64,000 bases of DNA from Acheta domesticus (lineage: Eukaryota > Arthropoda > Insecta > Orthoptera > Gryllidae): the NCBI GenBank assembly GCA_031308135.1, contig JAHLJT010000631.1, positions 193,505,685 through 193,569,684 of the forward strand, in the 5' to 3' direction. Below, piece after piece: positions 58,370 through 64,000 of this stretch (positions are counted from its first letter, which is position 1; each line of letters begins with the position of its first letter). The position numbers were made by a program, and so were the translations under genes. A model generated the notes under the pieces. That model had not been told where the DNA came from, did no database searches, and worked only from the letters and a program-made list of their open reading frames with translations.

Positions 58370-59150
58370 GGGGCGAAGGAAAAATTGTGTGCGTCGGCCG
58401 CGGCGACCGTGGCGGTGGGGGCGGCGGCTGCGGCAGGGAGGGAAGCGACGGGGGCGGAAAGGGGGGCCATTGTGTCTCGATCGGCACGTCTTCGGTGCTC
58501 CTGCCGTCGCCCGCCCCCCGCCCCCGCACGGGCTGCCCGGCCTCGGCGTCGGCTAATGAGCCGAGGGCAATATTTCATCGCGTCTGTCGCGCGAGCACGC
58601 GCGCTGACGTGGCGCGGGGAGGGGGCGTGGAGGGGGTGGGGGTAAAGACGGGGCGGGGCAGGATGGCGGGTCAGACGGAACAGTTAGGGGTGATGTGGTG
58701 GCACGAGCAGTGGATTGGTATTGAGGGATGGTGGGGCGAGGGAAGTGGTGTTGAAGGGCAGGAGGGGGCGAGCAGATTGGTGGATTTGGGTGGAGAGGGT
58801 GGGCGGATTGGGGTGGAGGGGTACCGGATTGGGATGGAGGGGGTGGGTGGATTGGAGTGGAGGGGTGGGCGGATTGGGCGGAGTAGTGTTGAAGAGGAGG
58901 AGGGGTGGGCGGATTGGGGTGGAGAGGGTGGGTGGATTGGGGTGGAGGGGGTGAGCGGATTGGGATGGAGGGGTGGGCGGATTTTGGATTGGGGTGGAAG
59001 GGGTGGGTGGATTGCGGTGGAAGGAATGGGCGGATTGGGGTGGAATGGAGTGTGATGGAGCGGGTGGGCGCAGTAGTATGAAGGGGGGCCGGAGGGGGAG
59101 GACGGGGTGGAGGGGTGGGCGAAGTGCGTTGGCAGGGCCGGAGGGGTCAG
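58370..59150. repeat. G-rich minisatellite, unit about 24 bp
   Basis: The motif gggcggattggggtggagg and variants repeat about ten times between 58798 and 59045. Frames encode Gly/Arg/Ile/Val/Glu repeats or, on the other strand, Pro/Ser-rich repeats. The unit is a multiple of three, which keeps frames open artificially. Confidence 0.75.
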
Positions 59151-59480
59151 GTGCGGCGTCATCGCTGGGTCGCGCAAGCGCGCGCGCTCGGATGTGGCGT
59201 CGGGATAAGCGGCGGGACGGCGCGCGCGAGCGGCTGATGCGCTCGATCCAGATGCTCTTGGAAACAGTTGATGGATTTCGTGTCGTTTCTGTTCCTTGAT
59301 GGCGAATTAATTGCGAGGCGCTTCATGCGCATGCACAGCACTTCATTATGCCGCGACGTCGCTGCCACTTGTTCGCGCGTCTCAGCGCCTTGTTTCCACA
59401 GCCGACACGTCTTCGCTTCTCGAAATTTGTTATTTGCAGATACAGGCCCATTAGCACGCTCGCATCTCAAAGGTGGATTT
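59150..59480. other. CpG-dense island edge
   Basis: gcgcaagcgcgcgcgctcgg near 59175 and gacggcgcgcgcgagcgg near 59217. A donor-like AAAA|gtaagt lies at 59510-59516, so this could be a CpG-island first exon, but no acceptor or coding partner is seen. Confidence 0.35.
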
Positions 59481-59519
59481 TGTTAAAAGATTGAGAAATA
59501 AAAGCGAAAAGTAAGTTTG

Positions 59520-62500
59520 GTGCAAAATTTTCTTGAGAATTAAAACATAAACTCATGCGCTGCATTGTTTAAGTTGTTAACACTTACATAAATATATCAA
59601 AACAATAAGAGGAAATTATAAAATATGCTTAATAATTATACTTAAATATGTTTCAATTTACATTGATAATTTGTATCCCCTTTATTTGAAATAACACTGG
59701 TGTATTGGAATTTATTTTTGCTACATCTACGTTGAATTTTTTTTTGACTGGAGTTGCTTTGCTATGAATGAAGTTGAATGTCTTCCTTCTATTTCTAAAC
59801 TCCATTACTTCACAATTATAACTAAACATATGCAGATAATAGAAATGCAGAACATACTACTAACATATTTTCGACAAAAATATGCTACTGTATTAATGGA
59901 TATAATTTCACACGAGATTGCTGTTATAACTCATCGTACAATTCAAAAGTAGAGCAAGTCATCATTTATATCACGAGCACAGAGTTACGTCTCTTTTGTT
60001 AAATATTACATCAAATACCTTGTCGCACTCCATTTTATGGAAATGTTATCAAGCACATGTGAATGAATACGAAGCAAAATAATGTCACGTTTAACAGAAG
60101 AAAATACAATAGAATAATCTGACATTTTGAATTTATATTAATTGAATCATTTAAATGCATTGCAAAAATACTTGAGTTCAGTAAAAAGATTTATCTGGAA
60201 TTTTGTTGCCGATTTAACAACCCACTGTAATGGTGGAAGCACGCGGTGTGATTTAGATGTGTCTTGAAGGGAATAAGGAATTGCGAAATGTGAACCAGTT
60301 TAGGATAAATTATTACTTCAACTTTATGATCTGATATCCTCTCACCAACATCCGGTTATCATTGCTTAGCGTTCAAGCAAGTAGAATCATTGGCGCAGTG
60401 ACCATTGCCTTTGGAATAATTTGTTTATTTTCTCTTTCTCCTAAAGAGAAAATATTGTAATGAAGGGACAGAAATTTAGCAAATTGTGAAGTGAGTATCC
60501 ACGTTTTGTTGGTCCTTGATATTGAAAAATCGATTGATTGTAAAACATCTGTCTGGCCGTGTACCTGTGGTCACCGTTATCACCTAACCCGTTGTGACGA
60601 TTTGCTCCAAAAGCGATATTTTCTAATCGATCTGGACTAACTTTGATTTGCACTCTGAAACGGATATTTCGATTTTTAGGTGTACTTTAGTTAAAGCTTC
60701 AAGAACATTTACAGGTTTTTTTTTCAAAAATGACTCAAAAAAAGTTTGGATGAAATGTTTTTATCGGATGGAGGTAGATACACATATAAATTGGCACGAG
60801 TTCGATTTTTGCAGAACTGTCGGATTTTAGTAAAATTCTCAGAAATTTTTAAAATCGCAAAATTTAAAAATTATACGGCGTCTTCCTACCACTACAACAT
60901 TGAAGACCAAGTATTTTCCTTAATGAAATCTGTTCTTCAAAGTACTATTTTGAACTAAGTTCATATTCAAGTTTTTGAAAATACGTAGCATTCCCGTATT
61001 TTTTCGTGAATCTATTTTTAATCAAGGCAATTTTTAAACCAATATGTCTTCAAAAAGGTTCTAAATGTTTTCTTTCTTTTTCCTATGTGCCAAACAATGA
61101 TTAAACAAGTGGAGCTGGTGCCATTGTGAGCGAACCTGTATTTTTGAAAATTGCCAAAAAAAGATATTAGAAAAATACAATATTTATTATAGAGATTTTG
61201 TATCTAAATATATATTCAAATAAGTTCTTGCACATTCTTTTTATAAAACGAGTAATTTTCGCATACTTTATGATTGAAGTTAAGGCAAATTATTTAAAAA
61301 ATTTTCAAAATGGCTCCAAATATTTTCTTTAATTTCTTTCCTCGGAAGCCTTAAAACTATGCGTTGGACTCCAGAACTTCCAGAATTTTTGAAAATTACA
61401 AATGTTTGAAATTATGCTATAAAGAATGTGCTATTGTAGCACCATTGGATTCGTCATGAGTTTTATTTTATTGAATGATATTTATTTAAGTTAGATTAGT
61501 CCACAAGAATTATTTTTACGAGTATTATACATTTTCTAAAGATTAACAATCAGTGTAGCATCTACAGAAAAGCCTTTTTCAGCTTTATATCGTAAAGAAA
61601 TGTCTACAAAATTGCGCGAGTGACAAACGTCATGTAAAACGCATTTAAATGAATTTGCTTCTATATATTTCTTACGAAGCTGCAAAACCATTGGCTACAT
61701 TTACTGTTTGGAAAAACGTAGTTTCCTACAATTTCTTTACATCAGTGGATTTTTATATCAGATTTAAATTTTTTAACTAATAAGGCAATAAAAATGTTAA
61801 GTTTACAATTTTCGTGAGAGTTGATTAAATTAACAAAAACCAAATCCTAGTAAATTTCACTTACTGTACGTTTACTTACCCACCTGCTAACCAGAGGGCA
61901 GACATTTGAGAGTTAATCTCGAGAGTGCGCTGCGAGTTCATTTTCGCGAGTCGGTAATTCAGTGAATCGCTTACAAGGGGACAGAGTCCTGCGATTTACT
62001 CTCTAGACTCTAAATAGCTACACTCCATTTTATTGGGGCTAGTTGCTCTCTAGACTACAAGCACTTTTAGAGACGCTCTTCCGTGGCCTGAGTTTGGGGA
62101 CAATGATCGACAATAGCTCCTACAGTTGAAAGCTCGTACAAGACTATTGGGGCCAGATTCCAACTCCGTTGCAGCGCCATAAGATAAAAAAAGAAGAAGT
62201 AAAACAACAAGAAGAAAAATAAGAAAAAGAAGAAAAACGAGAGGAAGAAGAAAAACGAGAGGAAGAAAAAGAAGAGGAAGAAGAAATAGAAGAAAAATGG
62301 ACTGATGTGTCATTCAAAGAACTGCACTTACAATCTAGTACATTAATTTTAAAGCCATTTCATGACCTTTCTCTTCATTTCACATTCGTCCATGAAATGA
62401 AAGAGAGCTCATTTAGTTTTAATTAAAATCAAACCGTAATCATAATTGTTTTGCACATTAAAATGGATGCATTAGCCAAATGCTGTGTACAACTACAATA

Positions 62501-63300
62501 TTTCACAAAAGAGGCGGACAGCGCAATTAATTTATGGCTCATTTATCTTTCCTGGTGCAAGCTCCGGTTTGTATTGATCATCTCTACTCGAAATGATCGA
62601 TATAAACGGATCACTCTTTTGGAGACTGAATTGATGACATTTCCGCGGGCTCAGATATTATTTTGATAACATCGAGGGCTGTGATTATCGAAAAAATGTA
62701 TCCTGACTTCGACCGCACTGTGTTTCATTCATTTGTAACAGTAGTAAAAAAGTATAAATTTTGAAAACTAATACCAACTGTTAATATGGATATCAAAACT
62801 AAAGAAGAATTGAAATCTTTTAAAAAGAATGTTGTTTATATTAAGCTCCTGAAGACACTGATATTCTAAGAGAAACAATGAAAATGAATTCTCTTTCTTA
62901 GCTTGGATTTTAATGGAATCGTCTTCCCCAATGTGAAGTTGGATGTGAATGTGTAAACAAGAAATTAAAAAATAAGTGCATAAATAATTGTTGTTCAATT
63001 GAATAGTTCACGTAAAGAGTATCTTTTTTTCTTAATTTATTTCTTCTTGCTCGGCATTTCTGCCTTTCAAGGGCGTTTATATACAATTACATATTTTTTT
63101 AGGATGAACCATCCTCAGGTATGTCAATACTCTTTATGTAGACGTTTGTTAGAAAAAAGTAAGTATAGAGTATCTACAACGCAATTTACAAATGTGTGTA
63201 ACAATGGAATAAAGTGACTGGTACTTGCATTGCGTAACTACCCGCAAACAGTAAACCCAATAATTAGTGCGGTCTGTTACTAAAGCCTGCATTTATAGGA
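59520..63300. other. AT-rich stretch with GAA-rich patch
   Basis: The only distinct feature is a GAA-rich tract at 62185-62297 containing repeated aagaaaaacgagagg units. Other short frames are unrecognised. Confidence 0.45.
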
Positions 63301-63329
63301 ACTAAACCGCACCGCATCAGGCATTCTTC

Positions 63330-64000
63330 TCCGTCAAGATCAGCCCTCGGCGGACCGTTGTTTGCACACATTCACCGCCCAATCCCTTCGCAAAGTCTCG
63401 ACAGCTTATCCCGGCGCGGCACAATCGACGTAATTGCAGCGGGAGCTTTGTAACAGTCTCGCAAGCGCGGGGTTCAAGTGCGCGTTCAACTCCAATTCAT
63501 AACGCGCGGCGAAGCGCCAGCCAGAAGTGTTACATAAACAGGCGAGACGCGTCCTTTCGCGCAGTTGCGAGCGGCGGCGCGGCGGCGGAGACGGAGCGAT
63601 GGCAGTGAAGGCGGGGCGAGGGAGATGGCAAGGAGGCGGAGTGACGGCAATGGAGGCGGCTTGATGGGCAAGGGTGGCGCAGAGCAATGGGGCAGGGGCA
63701 ACGGGAACCAAGAGAAGGGTGGGGGAGGGACGGCATCCGCATGTGTGGGAGTGGCGGGGTTGTCGCAGGGAAAGGAGTGGAGTGGAGGAAGAGTAGGGGG
63801 AAGAGGTGGATGGGATTGGGGAAGAAGGAAGGGGGCGGTAAAGTGGAGGGGAAAGGAGGAAGAGAGCGATGAAGTGGAGGGGAGAAGAGGAAGGTAGCGG
63901 TAAAGTGGAGGGGAGAGGAAGAAAGGGGCAGAGGTTTGGAGAGGGTCGAGGAAGGGAAGGAAGAATGGGGGAGGGAAAGGAGAGGGAACGAGAAGGAATG
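63330..64000. other. GC-rich island, G-biased on the plus strand, cut by the window end
   Basis: Becomes increasingly purine-rich (ggaggcggagtgacggcaatgg, aagtggaggggaaaggagg). A short unit with taaagtggaggggaga recurs at about 63838-63915. Frames on both strands are compositional. Confidence 0.5.

Noticed and set aside
57908..58645. 245-codon open frame on the plus strand
   Set aside because: Runs through cccgtcccg simple repeats. The Pro/Arg/Ser product has no motif.
63103..63118. 16-nt microexon-like segment between tttttttag and gtatgt
   Set aside because: Splice signals of this quality occur by chance in 64 kb, and nothing upstream or downstream supports it.

Overview
This window looks like non-coding DNA from a large, repeat-rich arthropod genome, most likely an insect. 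No complete gene is visible. The background is AT-rich and full of stop codons, and about ten sharply bounded GC-rich islands interrupt it. Decayed mobile elements lie on both strands: a Jockey-type LINE, several LINEs with an R2-like zinc finger and restriction-like endonuclease C-terminus, two tRNA-headed SINE families, a Helitron relic, a pogo/Tigger relic, and weaker candidates for piggyBac, hAT and solo LTRs. The insect assignment is an inference from this repeat mix and from the absence of bacterial-style gene packing. I cannot name the species.

Layout. 0-3 kb: AT-rich, with one well-formed candidate coding exon at 397-476 (+). 3-9 kb: three copies of a long SINE (family A here), a duplicated flanking repeat, one GC island and a GA-rich minisatellite. 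9.9-14.2 kb: a near-perfect hairpin, an hAT-like end, a Helitron relic with a recognisable 3' terminus (minus strand), then a tandem array of about 285-bp units. 15.4-16.1 kb: a second degenerate tandem array. 17.4-19.0 kb: a G-rich tract switching to a C-rich tract with a tandem unit of about 238 bp. 20-22.5 kb: an LTR-like region and a C-rich island. 22.9-24.1 kb: a 5'-truncated Jockey LINE with a target-site duplication. 24.7-26.7 kb: a 2-kb C-rich minisatellite domain. 29-30.6 kb: a compact cluster of four SINEs, two of them tail to tail. 31.6-33.5 kb: R2-type LINE debris. 34.05-34.5 kb: a foldback element. 35.6-40 kb: GC islands, a possible piggyBac relic and another family A SINE. 44.6-46.9 kb: two head-to-tail R2-type LINE fragments, each ending in (AAT)n. 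52-57.7 kb: two more family A SINEs flanking a deleted Tigger element. 57.9-59.5 and 63.3-64 kb: GC islands.

How the parts relate. There is no operon or pathway here. If the exon at 397-476 is real, much of the window could be intron of a plus-strand gene. A second, weaker exon candidate at 41990-42177 (+) has a compatible splice phase, but this is tentative. The more unusual content is structural: a long SINE family with eight copies, a recurring class of strand-asymmetric GC-rich islands with internal tandem structure, several inverted-repeat structures, and a Helitron 3' end paired with its decayed Rep gene.

All boundaries were read by eye and are approximate to about 10-30 bp unless a terminus or duplication is stated.
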